Part shown: in pieces, positions 10,703 through 22,659 of the stretch | Numbering within the stretch: position 1 is the stretch's first letter | How the letters are laid out: every line of letters begins with the position of its first letter | Source: Inia geoffrensis | Lineage: Eukaryota > Chordata > Mammalia > Artiodactyla > Iniidae | Assembly: GCA_036417435.1 (NCBI GenBank) | Contig: CM070915.1 | Coordinates: forward strand, 78,307,799-78,371,798 | Direction of reading: 5' to 3' | Length of the DNA stretch: 64,000 bases | Notes under the pieces: generated by a model | The model's database searches: none | Told to the model about the DNA's origin: nothing | What the model saw: only the letters and a program-made list of their open reading frames with translations | Made by a program: the position numbers and the translations under genes

Positions 10703-10913
10703 TTTTTTTTTTTTTTTTTTTGTGGTACGCGGGCCTCTCACTGCTGTGGCATCTCCTGTTGCGGAGCACAGGCTCCGGATGCGCAGGCTCAGCGGCCATG
10801 GCTCACAGGCCCAGCCGCTCCGCGTCATGTGGGATCCTTCCGGACCAGGTCACGAACCCGTGTCCCCTGAATCGGCAGGCGGACTCTCAACCACTGCGCC
10901 ACCAGGGAAGCCC
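10703..10913 (-). mobile_element. CHR SINE, short form, antisense
   Basis: Poly-T (10703-10721) is followed by 'tgtggtacgcgggcctctcactgctgtgg', the GC-rich body, and the reverse head 'ctctcaaccactgcgccaccagggaagccc'. A perfect 14 bp TSD, agatgtggcttttt, is at 10694-10707 and 10914-10927. The frames through this interval are SINE-derived. Confidence 0.95.
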
Positions 10914-10927
10914 AGATGTGGCTTTTT

Positions 10928-12985
10928 AAAAGTCGAGATGAGCAGGTCCAGGAGTCTGCAGCGGGGTGGGCGGGGCCTGGAGCACCTGCCCAAGGAGCCA
11001 CCAGCTGCTGCCAGCACAAGGCCACCTTCACAAACGCTTTGGATGAACACCGACACGGTCCTGCAGGGCCAGCCAGCGATTCTGAGGTCTGGGTTAGAAG
11101 AATTTAGTGCACAGTCTACGGTTTAATCAATCATGTCTGTGTTTCTGTTTCTCTTCTTGATTTTCTACAGTCAAAGCCCTTCCTTTTCACTACTTTGGCT
11201 TTAGCAGGTCAAATAAGACAACCTTTCTATTACAAGCAGACCTTGCAAACTCAAGGAGCAGCTGAAATAACATTAACATTTTCACCTCATCCTTCTTTCC
11301 TTTCATTCCTTCTTTATTTATTTATTTTTTTACTTATCAAAATAATTTGAAGTTTTACTGAATCTATTTTCTTAATTACTTGGGCTCCTAAAACAATGTG
11401 ACCCGGCAATTAAATAATTGATTATTTTTAAGATTAACTAAGGATTGATGAGGGGACCAAAATTTTATTACCAACAAATTATCTGGAAACTACAGAAAAA
11501 TCACCAACTACCTTGAAGCTGTGGGAATATTGTTCATATAGATCCTAACAAATGCTGAATGTGCCCCTTTTAAAATGAGAAAATAACCTTCAGCTCCTTT
11601 AAAACATAGAGTTTGGCATTTTACTGAATTTCATAGGGAGAAAATGTAATGAGTCAATAAACACAATTTGGAGGCTGGTTATTGTCACATAAATTCATTT
11701 GCCTGCTAAATGATCAGATTCACATCCACCTTTCCCCCACCATCTGCCTTACAACAAAGTTGGCATTGGACTCCTTTGAGGACGGACTGCAAAAATGTCC
11801 TTACTTAAAGGCATATTATCCACTGAGTGATGTTAAACTCCAATTTCCCTGTGCTTGCTGGCTGATCAAGTAAAGAACAGAGTTCGGAATTTTTTTTCAA
11901 ACAACGGTATCCACCCACGTCACACCACAGGCGTTTCTTTCTCTGGGTTTCTCATCCAAAGGAGCGGTGCTGTCATGTGACCTTGGCCTCCTGCTTGGCA
12001 GATCCCCCCCGTTTAGCGGGAAGATGGCAGGCCACGTTTCCATGGCACGATTGTGACTAGCCCCTGCAAACACTCGCGATCTGTTAAGTCTTCCCTGACT
12101 GTCACACTGAGTGATCCCATCCCATCTCTCTGTGCCATCAGGCACCTGGCGGCCTCTGCCCAAACAGAATGCTGGCCTGGGAGGGTGTGTGGGCTCCAGG
12201 TCTTTGCAGGAGCCAAGCTCTAAATATGGCCCTGATGGACGCCCAAGGCCAAGACACTCCTCATCAGGATATTCATACCATCCTTGTTTGATAGGAGAAG
12301 AGGCGATACAGTCAGAAAAAGCACAGTAGCTACAAAAGAACTCTTCTATATTTAAAGGTTTTTAAGCTAAGCTATAGCACTCAATGGTAGGTAATTTTGT
12401 GTGTGTTTTTATTTTTTTGCCTTTTCATCTGTGCTTTTCCCCAACAGTCAAGATAGAATCATAGCCTCCAGCCCATCCTGTGCTGTGTAATTCCTGCTGT
12501 CTAAGCTTCACTGTAATGATACGATGTAGCGTGCTCGATAGATAACTCCATTTCCTTGAAAGATGTGACAGGTAAATGACGCAGTGACTCAAATGATGAT
12601 TGATAATTATATTACTCGAGGAAAGGATATTGGGAATATATTTTGACCTCAGATTTTCACAAATGTATTATTAATCCACTAAAAGTTTTGAGAATTTACT
12701 AGGTGTTAAACAGGCAAAAGCAAATCCAATATAAAGAGAGATGGTCCATTTCCACAGGGCTCCGTGTCTAGACTCTAACAGGAAATTCAGACAAGTAAAC
12801 AATAATCCACTACAGTACATGATGCAAAAAAATCTCATGTTAGGTTCTCTAAAGGGACAGAGTAGGGGTGTCATGGGAGGCCTCCCAGTGACAGGGTCAG
12901 GGTCCCCAAGCAGGCAGACCCCACAGGCCCTGCAGGAAGGTCCCCAGGGGCTGCCAGCTCTAGTGTGGAACCGAGACATGGGCAG
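10928..12985. other. Mostly AT-rich non-coding stretch
   Basis: No exon or RNA gene recognised. It includes a T-rich run near 11290-11335. The plus- and minus-strand frames near 11897-12329 overlap in several phases and carry no protein signature. Confidence 0.5.
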
Positions 12986-13215
12986 AAATTCAGTTCTCAA
13001 AGGTTTCAGGTGTCATGAGAAAGATTTTAGAATTTGCCCGGTTGCAAGCCATTGAAGAATTTTAGGCAGAAAAATCACATGCTCGGGATGAGTTTTCGAA
13101 AGCTCGTTTATCCCGCTAGCACAGCAACAAATGTCACGGGGTGGGTGGAGTCTGAGTGTGGAGACCAGCCCGGAGGCTATGGGAACTCATATCCAGACAG
13201 GAGACAGCAGGGAGA
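12986..13215 (+). repeat. Probable old mammalian interspersed repeat, family not named
   Basis: The series 'aagattttagaatttgcccggttgcaagccattgaagaattttaggcagaaaaatcacatgctc' and 'gaccagcccggaggctatgggaactcatatccagacagg' resembles a dispersed mammalian repeat that I recognise ('agccattggaggg..gagcag..tgacatgatc' then 'ggaggctattgca..tccagg'). I cannot assign a family by eye. Confidence 0.4.
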
Positions 13216-13621
13216 AAAGGGTGGGTGGGTTTAGGATAACGGGCACTCATAAGCCACAGCCATGATGCCAGCCGTGGGGGAGGGGACTGTGCTCACTACA
13301 CGAGTGGCTGTATTTCCATCCCCATCTCAAGCTGTGAGCGTCCAAAGCCACAAAGACACTGATGGTACCGTTTCCCTGAAGGACGGACAGTGAACTCCAT
13401 GGGTGAGAGGTGAGGAGATCGAGCTCTTCCAGAGGAATGAAGATGAGGCAGCGGAAAACAGCGGAAACCTAATCATCACATAGGGTTGATGGATCCGCCA
13501 CCTGGAGAAGCATTGTAGGAAAATAGAACCCAAAAGTGCTAAGGGACAGGGGCAGGCTTCAGTTCTTAAATTTGGGTTAGAAAGCAGCGAAGGCACCATA
13601 GAACGTTGAAACCTGCTAAAT

Positions 13622-13635
13622 ATGCCCCCTGCTGG
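13622..13635 (-). promoter_or_regulatory. CTCF-like motif (left of an opposed pair)
   Basis: The reverse strand reads ccagcagggggcat, with 13 of 14 positions of CCASYAGRKGGCRS. It lies 70 bp from a second good match on the other strand at 13706-13719, in a locally GC-rich segment. Confidence 0.45.
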
Positions 13636-13705
13636 TGGGAGTGGCGGTGGGAGGGGACAGGACAGACCACCAAGGCCAAGGGCACCCCAGTAAGGGGACA
13701 GGTCC

Positions 13706-13719
13706 ACAGTAGGGGGCGC
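13706..13719 (+). promoter_or_regulatory. CTCF-like motif (right of an opposed pair)
   Basis: acagtagggggcgc matches 13 of 14 core positions and is followed by t, as in the extended consensus. Together with 13622-13635 on the minus strand it forms a divergent pair. Confidence 0.5.
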
Positions 13720-15236
13720 TTGCCCCTCCCGGGTGCTGTCCTGGGCTCCCCAAGTGCAGGGTCAGCCCTGACCCCGTAGGATTCCCACCTCTGGAAGATC
13801 TGTTACTCGCTGGGTTTTCTCTACAAGATTCTGAAACATCTGGCTGCTCCAAGGGCTGGGACAGCTTAAGGGGAACTGAACACATGTTAAACGCTGAGAG
13901 ACAGCCAAGGCCACGTCCAAGCGCAGACGGTTCTGGGCTGACATGAAATCTGTTGGGTTGACTTCAACTGTGGAAACTGTCAGACTCCAAATGTTCACCT
14001 GGAGACTTCCATTATCCAGACATGATCTCTTTCTTGACTCCAAACTGGACAATTTCCAGATAATCCTTTCACTTAATACTGCGTAGACTCAGCCTGAGAG
14101 ATTCATTTTTAGAAGAAATTAACAATTTAACCACAGTTTTGCTGGAGTAGAGTTCAAGAGAATCCTTCCCAAAGTTAACAGCAAACTCCACATTGTGGCG
14201 TAAGGGAAAGAGTCCCAACCTTCCAAGCAGCTTGAGCAGAGGAGAGTGTTATTAGGAATCCAAAGTATTTTAGAAGATGGCATTACATTTGCAAATTGTC
14301 ATTTGTATTCAGAAAATAGAACATCTATCTCAAAGATGCTCTGTGAATTACATGCATGATTTAAGCCCACTTTTTTTATATATGAAGGTTGCTAGTACTG
14401 ACACCAGCACCACAGAGCAGTTTACAAACTTTTGATCCTGTGCTTGGCAAAAACATTTTTGGTCATCTTCATGCCGTGACCGTTAATGATAATGGTAAAA
14501 CTCCAACTGAATTAGTTGCCATCTGATTTTTATATTATTCATATACACTCTAATTTTTAATTTAAAAATAAAAAATATTTCATTTGATGCTGGTAATTCA
14601 ACATGAACAAACTTTTCCAAAACCTGGTGCTAAGTCGTATGCTGACTTCATTTAAAATTTGATTTTATTTTAAGTACATTGAAAATTAGGCATATTTATT
14701 TCCTCTAGAAAAGAGCTCTCAATGTCAGAACCCCTTTTAGTAGTGTGGACTCATTTATAACTTTGGAACAAGGTTAATTATGGCTATCTCGTGATAACAC
14801 AGAATATAGATTTTGTTCAGATTTTTTCTAGATCAAATATTTTGTTTCTGTAAGTTGCATTTCTGATTGTGATTTCTGGATCCCTATAAAATGTACTGAT
14901 CTTCCTTTTTTATATTCTAGCTATTGTTATACCACCTCATTCTGACCTATTAGTTTTCGTTCTGTCCCGTTTTTTCTATAGAGTCAAACACTGCATGTCT
15001 AACATGTCTTTACATATGACACCATTTTTCAATAACAATAAAGTGTTTACTAAAAAGATGTTGGTATAGAATCAATACCGATCGATGGACATCTACGTTT
15101 CAATTTTCTTCCTGTAAATTCTAAGTTTAAATCCTAGTCAACTAAGAGGAGGTGGCTATTGGAAAAGGACTTGCATTCTTTCAACAGAGATGAAAAAGCA
15201 CAAGCCAGTCAAATGTCAGGGATATATTTAATGCTG
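13720..15236. other. Non-coding stretch, AT-rich from about 14.1 kb
   Basis: No gene or repeat family recognised. The 126-, 89- and 96-codon minus-strand frames between 13327 and 14052 overlap in different phases and lack features. Confidence 0.5.
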
Positions 15237-15238
15237 AA

Positions 15239-15342
15239 CGAACACACACATCACACACGTGCACACATACACCTGCACACACACTCCCACGCACACACAC
15301 ATGCATGCACAAGCATGCACACGTGTGCAAACACACAGACGT
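15239..15342. repeat. Imperfect (CA)n / CACATG alternating tract
   Basis: About 100 bp of alternating purine-pyrimidine sequence: acacacaca, cacgtgcaca, catgcatgca, cacacgtgtgc. It is interrupted but almost entirely RY-alternating, hence Z-DNA-prone. His/Thr-rich frames here are artefacts. Confidence 0.9.
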
Positions 15343-15910
15343 GGGTCCTCAGTTTCTGAAAAGCACGGTGTTAGACACTTTGAAACCCACGGTATTCGTC
15401 TTACATCCAGAGACGCCAGCAGATCTGCACGAGCAATTCTGAACTGCTGCAATTTACATTGAATTCTGTTAACTCACTTTGATAATAGGATTATGTAGTT
15501 GAATGCTGTTTGCTCACCTCAGAGGCAAGGACGATTCACCATCCACGGCTGTTCCAACCTGAAAAACACACAGTGTTTCCAGGACCCAGTGGCCCTGACC
15601 ATGTATTTCTTAAAGACTGTGGAGATATCTATTCTCCTGTTCAAAATAGAAGAGGCACATTTCAATACATAAATAATATAAAAAGACTATCTAATGAAAA
15701 ACAACTCTTTGATTTTAAGAGACTCTGGAGCTCATTCTGAAAAGCCCAGAAAGTCAGACGCGGTGACCATTCCAATGCAGTACTTTTCTCTCCATCTTCT
15801 CATCACCACTTGTGATAAACATAAACGTGTCGCTTTTCAGGGAAAATTTTCGTAACTCTTTCTCACAAAATTAATATAGATTACTGTGTAACAATCCCAA
15901 TGGAGCTTTT

Positions 15911-16028
15911 TTCCCCCTCTGGTTGCACTACCTGGCACGTGGGATCTTAGCTCCCTGACCAGGGATCCAACCTGCAACCCCTGCAGTGGAAGCACGATTC
16001 TTAACCACTGGACCGCCAGGAAAGTCCC
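15911..16028 (-). mobile_element. CHR-related SINE (short single-head type), antisense
   Basis: 'gttgcactacctggcacgtgggatcttagctccctgaccagggatcc' and the reverse head 'ttcttaaccactggaccgccaggaaagtcc'. The TSD is ccaatggagcttt, before the element (about 15897-15909) and after it (about 16030-16042). The T-rich side is short. Confidence 0.9.
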
Positions 16029-16042
16029 CCCAATGGAGCTTT

Positions 16043-17105
16043 AAAGGAGACAAAATAAACAAGGCTGGGAAAGAAGGCACTGACTCTCTGGGTCTGAGAT
16101 CAGAAACCTTTCCAGATAATTTATGAGTGTCTCGGTAGTTGAAACACTGTTCTTCACTGCAGGGTGGTCATACCTGCAGAATCCCAAAGCTACTTTTGTA
16201 CGTGTGACAGCAAGCCCCAGGGGGCTGGGACATCTCTGACTTTGTAGCCTCTGCCCTGCCTTGCAGTAGCTGGCATGCAGTTCATACTCAAATATTTGCG
16301 AATGACTCGATGAACCGTTTCCAGCACTAATGTAAGTGCGAGAGCTCAAAGCCAAGAAAAGCCCAGGACAATTAAAAAGGCCGTGAACATTTTCTATGCA
16401 TCTCACCTTCTCTTTAGGTTGAGTCTTGCTTGCAGTTACGGGTAAGGCTGAATATACAAGACCATAATTCACCAACATGATCACAGACAACTCCTCACCC
16501 CGCCAGGGGTACACAGTGCTCAAAGGACCAAAGAGATCAGTGGGCCACAGATGCCAGCCCGTCATGCCAGAAGTCTGGGAACTTGGAGGTAACGGGCCCA
16601 GGTGTGATTCTGATGGGTTGAAGGCTAGCAACGCCCGGCTCCAGCAGCTGAAGACACGGCACTGAGCTGTCTTCCCTGCCCTGAGGCCCAACACACAGGA
16701 CCAGGTACAGGAGGACTTGGGAAATGTACAGGCGGGCGGGCGCCAGGGGGAGTCTGCAGCTGGACACTGGATATTTCTGAGTCAGAAAACGATACCTGAG
16801 CCTCCTGCCAGGTGGGCCCCTAAAGCTGCTTTTGGCTGGACCTTCAAGATTTGAGCTTTCTCCCTCCTCTCTGCACATGGCCTTTCTCAAGGACACCCCG
16901 CTGCCTTCCTCTAGAGATTGGTCTCCGGACTGTCCTGATCTCTCCAGGTGCCTTTCTCTCTGCTGCCTCAGGAAAGAGAAAGGCACTGGTATTTCGGCTT
17001 TTACTACTGTCTTACCAAAAGGCAATTCAATGTGGAAAGTGGCGAGCGTGGGGGAAGTTTCAGAGGCTCGGGGACCCCCTGCGAACGTCTGGCGTGAGCT
17101 CTGTG
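16043..17105. other. Non-coding stretch with a long minus-strand frame
   Basis: A 217-codon minus-strand frame (16041-16694) runs across an L2-like fragment and adjoins a SINE TSD. I see no domain, signal peptide or splice framing that would make it a gene. A second frame of 162 codons overlaps it in another phase. Confidence 0.5.
16245..16320 (+). repeat. Short L2 3'-end fragment (probable)
   Basis: 'gcagtagctggcatgcagttcatactcaaatatttgcgaatgactcgatgaa' follows the L2 terminus 'cagtgcctggcacatagtaggcgctcaataaatatttgttgaatgaa'. Confidence 0.5.
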
Positions 17106-17109
17106 TGCC

Positions 17110-17215
17110 CAGCGGGCTCTGTCAGCACATCCTCACGACCACCCGGAGGAAGGTGCTGTCGTGACTGGTCGCGTTTTCAAAACCAGGAAGCCACAGTCTG
17201 CAGGGTAGTTATTTT
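17110..17215 (-). repeat. MIR fragment, antisense
   Basis: 'cagcacatcctcacgaccacccggaggaaggtgctgtcgtg' then 'gttttcaaaaccaggaagccacag' parallels the reverse MIR 'aatcctcacaacaaccctatgaggtaggtactat..cattttacagatgaggaaactgag'. Diverged. Confidence 0.5.
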
Positions 17216-17362
17216 CCCTTTACCTGTATCATGACGTAAAACAGCCCAGGCCCTACTTCTCACTGCATTTTCTTTGACTCCTTTCTGAAAGGTCTGGAAG
17301 TTTCTCTACCATGAAACAACTTCTTCTTTGATTCCTGGATCAAGTCTACTCTCATCAGCTGT

Positions 17363-17430
17363 TAAAATGGATAACTAATAAGAACCTGCTGTATAAAAAA
17401 AAGATTTAAAAATAACAATAAATTTTAAAA
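17363..17430 (+). mobile_element. Short L1-type 3' tail
   Basis: 'atggataactaataagaacctgctgtataaaaaaaaga' continuing A-rich matches the end of cetartiodactyl L1 3' UTR copies. Only about 70 bp is present. Confidence 0.5.
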
Positions 17431-17431
17431 T

Positions 17432-18934
17432 AAAGACCCAGAGCCCCTCAGAGCCCCCTGCGGGGCATTTCTGTGGTTTCATTTTCTCTGCCATCACTGG
17501 GTAGGACTATTTTCCTTTGACATTTTGTAGCTACATCTCCACTGCAGAGAGCGATCTTCAAAAGTATCAGAGCATTCTGACCTTCTGCACTTGCTGTAAG
17601 CAGCTATTTTCATCTTGCTGTGTATTTGGACCCTTTGCTTTATTGCTCTTTGTTGTGGGGAATCAGGTTAGTGGGAGGAGAGGCATTTAAACCAGAAGCT
17701 AATGTTCTTCAGTTTTGAAAAAAAAAAAAACCAAAGCTGTATTAAAAAAAAAAAATCTTTCTCTCTCTCCCACACTTTCTCTCTTAACGAAATTCTTTTA
17801 AATACGTTGGAACACAAACACTATTTTTTGTATTTTCTAACTTTTCCTCTTTCGTTTTTCCTTTTTTACCATTTTATTTTCATTTCTCCTGGTAGGTCTT
17901 CTCTACTCTATCTTCCAAATCTTCAGCCGAGGTTTGTAATTTCAATTCTCACATATTCATTGTACAGAGCTCTTTCTTTTTCCCTCTCTGTGCCTTGCAA
18001 TATTTTTTTCTTGAATAAAATGTCATCTCTTATTTCTCCAAGGGTTTTAAGCATAGTGTTTTTTCTGTTTCATTCTAATATCTTTATTACCATTTTCCAG
18101 CTGAGTTCATTTTTTTCCTATTTTGTTTTTCCTTCTTTAATAATTGAGTTTATGACTTACTGCTGGCGATTGTTGGTTGTTAATTCATAATTAAGAATAT
18201 GACACTAACAAATCTCTCAGAACCTCCTCTCAATGGGCAGGACTTGAAGATGAATCAGCCAGGGAGCTGGGGGCCTCTGGGTCCCTCGTCTCGGCATTTT
18301 CCCTGAGGCTGTTGGGTTTCTCCAGAGAAGAGTCCCCATGTACCAGCTGGAGGGGATGCCAGGCGCCAGTCGGGGGAGGACTGTGGCATCTTGCCACCCA
18401 CCTGTGGAATTTCTCTCCGTTCTCTTGGTTTCTTCACCCTTTGCCAAGCCTGGTGAGTGTGGGTCCAGGGTGCTTTTCGTCCACGATCTTAAAGAATGGC
18501 TCAATGCAAAACGTTCTAGAAAACAAACAAGGAAACGTAATGACCTAACTCCTGAGAATAATTTAAAAGAGGCCATGCAACAAACCTCTCCACGTGAATC
18601 ACATTAAGCTCTAATATCTCACTTGAATTGAAGACCAGATTCATAAGTTCATTCTCTTCACCTAGAAATAAGGACACAGCTCATCTGTGACACAGGTGCC
18701 ATGCGGCCATGACCGTGTGGACTTGCAATCCGGTTTTGTCAACACCAAAGTGAAGGAAAAGACTTAGAAAAGCCTAAGACCACAACCTTAGCCCATAGTC
18801 AATGTTCAGATACACAGATACACACTCTAAAGAACAGCTGACTACTTCTTTGGAACATGTACTGTGAACACTAAAATATCCCCAGGGTAGATTTTTATGT
18901 AGGAACAGTTTGTTTTTTTAAGGAAATGTCTGTT
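17432..18934. other. T-rich then mixed non-coding sequence
   Basis: 17700-18190 is strongly T-rich and gives a 162-codon Phe/Leu/Ser frame with no protein logic. 17930-18170 ('tttcaattctcacatattc..cagagctctttct..tgcaatattttttt') may be an old antisense LINE, but I cannot assign it. 18200-18900 shows nothing recognisable. Confidence 0.4.
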
Positions 18935-18949
18935 AAAAGAAAAAGTGAG

Positions 18950-19160
18950 GGCTTCCCTGGTGGCACAGTAGTTGAGAGCCCGCCTGCAGATGCAGGGGAC
19001 GCGGGTTCGTGCCTCGGTCCGGGAGGATCCCGCATGCCACCGAGCAGCTGGGCCCGTGAGCCGTGGCCACTGGGCCTGCGCGTCCGGAGCCTGTGCTCCG
19101 CGGCGGGAGAGGCCACAGCAGTGTGAGGCCCACGTACCGCAAAAAAAAAAAAAAAAAAAA
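18950..19160 (+). mobile_element. CHR SINE, short form
   Basis: Head ggcttccctggtggcacagt, B-box-like 'gacgcgggttcgtgcc', GC-rich body, '..cccacgtaccgc' and ~20 A. TSD aaaagaaaaagtgag at 18935-18949, and its second copy ends at 19172. It lies about 125 bp upstream of another copy on the same strand. Confidence 0.95.
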
Positions 19161-19286
19161 AGAAAAAGTGAGAGGTATATAAAAATGCCTTACTTTATAG
19201 AATGCTTTGTGATTTGAAAAGTTTTATTTCCGTTTAAAAAGAAAAAAAAACTTGTGGTCACAGCAAGTCTGTATAAAAGAGTATTG

Positions 19287-19514
19287 GGCTTCCCTGGTGG
19301 CGCAGTGGTTGAGAGTCCGCCTGACGATGCAGCGGACGCGGGTTCGTGTCCCGGCCTGGGAAGATCCCACATGCCGCAGAGCGGCTGGGCCCGTAGCCCG
19401 TGAGCCATGGCCGCTGAGCCTGCGCGTCCGGAGCCTGCGCTCCTCGCAACGAGAGAGGCCACAGAGGTGAGAGGCCCGCGTACCGCAAAAGGAAAAAAAA
19501 AGAAAAAAAAAAAA
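19287..19514 (+). mobile_element. CHR SINE, short form
   Basis: Head ggcttccctggtggcgcagt through 'gcgtaccgc', then an A-rich tail with G interruptions. The body has a small local duplication, 'ggcccgtagcccgtgagcc', absent from other copies. No clear TSD. Confidence 0.93.
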
Positions 19515-21189
19515 TCAGCTTGATAATAACATAAAAGGATGAAACCTTTTTTTTCTAAATGTATGTTAGAATTAATTCCGTTAATTCAGAATACAAAGTA
19601 AGTGCATTCTCAATACTGACAGTAAAAAATATCAATCAAGTACAAAATCTTACATAGTAATGACACAATTAGTATCACAACAGTGATAACCAACAATAAT
19701 GCACCTAATTTTACAATTTGTTTTCTTTTAATTCTAATTTACAGCTGTAATCTTATAGTTTTTAGAAAAAATAATATATATATACACACACATATATATA
19801 TATTACTGAATGGTATGTGTGTATATACTTTTTTCAGAATCATACTTAATTCAGTGAAAATATAAGACAACCCAACACCTGACCTAAATCTTAGGATGGA
19901 CCTAAATGAGAAGAATTCTGACAGGAAGACGGAGTCACTCAGAACTAAGCCCTTCCAGGACGGTGCGAGGGCAGAGGGAGAAGACAGAGACAGAGCAGAA
20001 ACCAAGGAAGAAAAGAGAAAATGACAAATATGAAAAAGATGCATTTTGGAAATATGTCTTCTGGCATCTGCCCTTTCAGAACTATTTTTACAAAATATGG
20101 TTTTCACTTTGTAAGTCGTGTTTTATAAAATTCTTCATTTGCTGGATACCCCAAATCCGACTCCTGGACACCACATTGCAATGTGCAGTTGATGCCGGAA
20201 ACTTAAGATCACGTCGATGGGGTGAAAATATGATGGAAATGTTTAAACATCGCTGATGGTGCTTACATTGGACTAACACACTCCATTCATTTGGCATCCA
20301 ATAGAATCCTTCTCTGCCCACTTCCTGTCCACAAAATCTCAACCCTAAACCCATTAATCTCTAAGAAAAGGTCTGAGGGTATCTTCTTGGGAAAGTATGT
20401 TGACCTCTGTTAAATATGGGTTATAATTTCCTGTTATGTTTTTTACTGTGTTTTTGAATACGTTAAATATTTAATCATTACTTTTTAAAATGATAAATAG
20501 TATAAAGGAATACTTGTAGGAGCAGAATGATATAAACATTTTAGGGAAGTTGTCAAAAGAGGATTCTCATGTTGGTCTGTAATGTCCTACCCCTGGATAG
20601 GCAGGATGGGCAAAGAGACAGTCTGTGACAGCACAGCTGGTACAAACCAAATTTCCCTAAATGCCCCTTCATTTCCAGAAAGGAGGATGAGATTTACTAA
20701 GTCTTGAGACTTCTAACTGCTGAGATGATTTTCTATTTGTTTGCTTAAATGTGTAGCACTGGGTAACCTGAGCGAGGAGCTTAAAGTTTTACTAAAATAA
20801 AGTAATGATTAGGCAAAATACACATTTCTGTTCTATCTCTACAGTGTAAAATCAAGTGCCTTACTAAAGTAATTTCTTTTTTTTTTTCTTATGTTCAAGC
20901 TAATACAATCAAGTGCATTAAAGATGCCAGAGACCCAAGTAAAATTATTAAAAGAGGATATGTTTTATTTTCAAAACTTTGGTTGAATTTTTTTATAGGA
21001 ATAAATTGTATGCAAAAATCAGGGTTACCATGTTTCAGGCTCTATCTGTCATATTCATTAAGATACAACGCAAGATGCCTTGACAAATTGACCAGCAGAA
21101 AGAAGCAGTATTTGAAGCACTTTTATGAAAGATTAGTTCATAGCTTTGAGACTGCTTCTTAAATATATAAAAGCACTCTATTGTAAAAT
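19515..21189. other. AT-rich non-coding stretch
   Basis: No gene or repeat family recognised, apart from a short (TA)/(CA) microsatellite at about 19771-19805 (atatatatacacacacatat type). Frames near 19739-20354 are without features. Confidence 0.5.
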
Positions 21190-21840
21190 AAATTGTCGGC
21201 TCCGCCCAGCATCCCATGATGGTGCCCCTGAGCTCAAGCCCTGGAGCAGCTCCCCATCTCCTAGGAGCACTTGCTGAAGTTCTCAGAAGCACAGCCCTGA
21301 CGTCGGAGTCGCGTGGCACTCACGGACAGGCTGGGTGTCCTCCTGTGGAACCGTTCACAGGACACTGACATCAGACAAACCGTTCTGAGACCATGACCCA
21401 TGGGGACAGGAGCAAGACCACTCTGTCCAGATAGAACACCAGCGGTTCAGGCACAAATGACCAAACATCCCCCTCTGCCGGCCAGGACAGGTAATGCGGC
21501 TTCTGCGAAGACCCCGGTTCAGCCCTGCTTCTGTCCTAGAAATAGGGCAAGATGTAGTACGATGCCCAGTCGTAGAACCGCCCCTGCTCCCTGACAGCAT
21601 CAAGCCTTAGCAGAACCCTCTCGGTTGAACCTTCCTCCCAAATTACCTAACAGAAGCCCAAATCCCGCAGTCGTTTCCTTCCAGCACCCTCTAGTGAGAC
21701 GGCCACCGTTCCCCATGGTGTGTGCCCTCCCTGGCTGCAACCAGCAATAACCCAGCTTCCTCAACTTCCTGGTGTGTTCCGGTGGGCTTTGGTGGTTCCC
21801 CAATATCATGTGGCTTTTGCCTTTTGCTATTAAAAACAAA
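21190..21840 (+). mobile_element. Possible LTR or LTR-like repeat
   Basis: A GC-richer block embedded in AT-rich DNA. Its right end reads 'cagcaccctctagtgagac..ccattccccatgg', 'gctgcaaccagcaataacccagcttcctcaacttcctggtgtgttccggtgggc', and then an A-rich stretch. It resembles the U3/R style of retroviral solo LTRs, but I cannot name a family and see no clear TG..CA ends. Confidence 0.3.
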
Positions 21841-22659
21841 AACTCACAAAACGGCTTCTAATCACTTTTTCATTTAACTCAATAAATATTTTTGTTTTCA
21901 ATGCAGTATTGTTGAAGATGATGAACTCAGACATCACATTTAAAATCTCCACGGTCATCTGTTCAGAACCGCTTTGCCAGGAGAAAGGGATGATTCCCAG
22001 CAGGAAGTTAGGTGGTCATAACGCTGATTTTTTAACAAACCCAAAGTATAGGGGTTCTCACAAGCTAGACCAGCTCACAGAACTGCAAGGGGTGGTCTTG
22101 TCATTACCATGGGCAGACTGCAGGAAGGCTGTTCAGTAAGAATGTCAGTGTTTGCTAGAAAACCCAATATTGAAGATTATCGTTTATTTTGCTGGGATTT
22201 ACTTTCTTTTTCTAACAACCAACAAGAGATACTGGTGATTATGAGGGAGCGTCTGTCTTCATTATCACGTGTACAAAGATGTAGTGATGTGTCTCTGTGC
22301 TCTGGTAAATATTCTGCTCTCTGGGATGCTCTGCTAGGGCTCCTCAAGGTATGGGGCTGAGGCTCATTGTTACATTTACAAACTTATTTTTCAAAGCTTT
22401 CTTATTGATAATCTCAATTTTGTGTGGTTTATTGTCAGATCTGATTTTTGTTGCTTTTTGGGTTTTTGCCTTGTCGTGTGACTGATAAAGGGCTTGTTTT
22501 AGGGGTCAGAGTGACAGCTCCGCAGTTTTGTTATTTTTAGCTTGTGTTTATTTCGGTGCTATTATCTTCAAGTCATGATGTCTTTGCAGGAATCTTTTTG
22601 GTCTCTTGTTCGTTTTGTGGTGTTGGTTTAGTTAATACCAGATACCGTAATCTGCACAT
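21841..22659. other. Non-coding stretch, nothing recognised
   Basis: Mixed AT-rich sequence with T-rich 22370-22640. No repeat family or exon recognised. Confidence 0.5.

Noticed and set aside
16041..16694. 217-codon minus-strand frame as a possible gene
   Set aside because: It starts next to a SINE TSD, runs through an L2-like fragment, shows no domain, and is overlapped by another frame in a different phase.
17702..18190. 162-codon frame resembling a membrane protein
   Set aside because: The hydrophobic Phe/Leu/Ser composition comes from T-rich DNA. It has no defined helices or charged loops and no family resemblance.
21691..21704. Further CTCF-like motif (reverse strand tcactagagggtgc type)
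   Set aside because: Only 12 of 14 core positions match, and it lies inside a possible LTR. Too weak to list.
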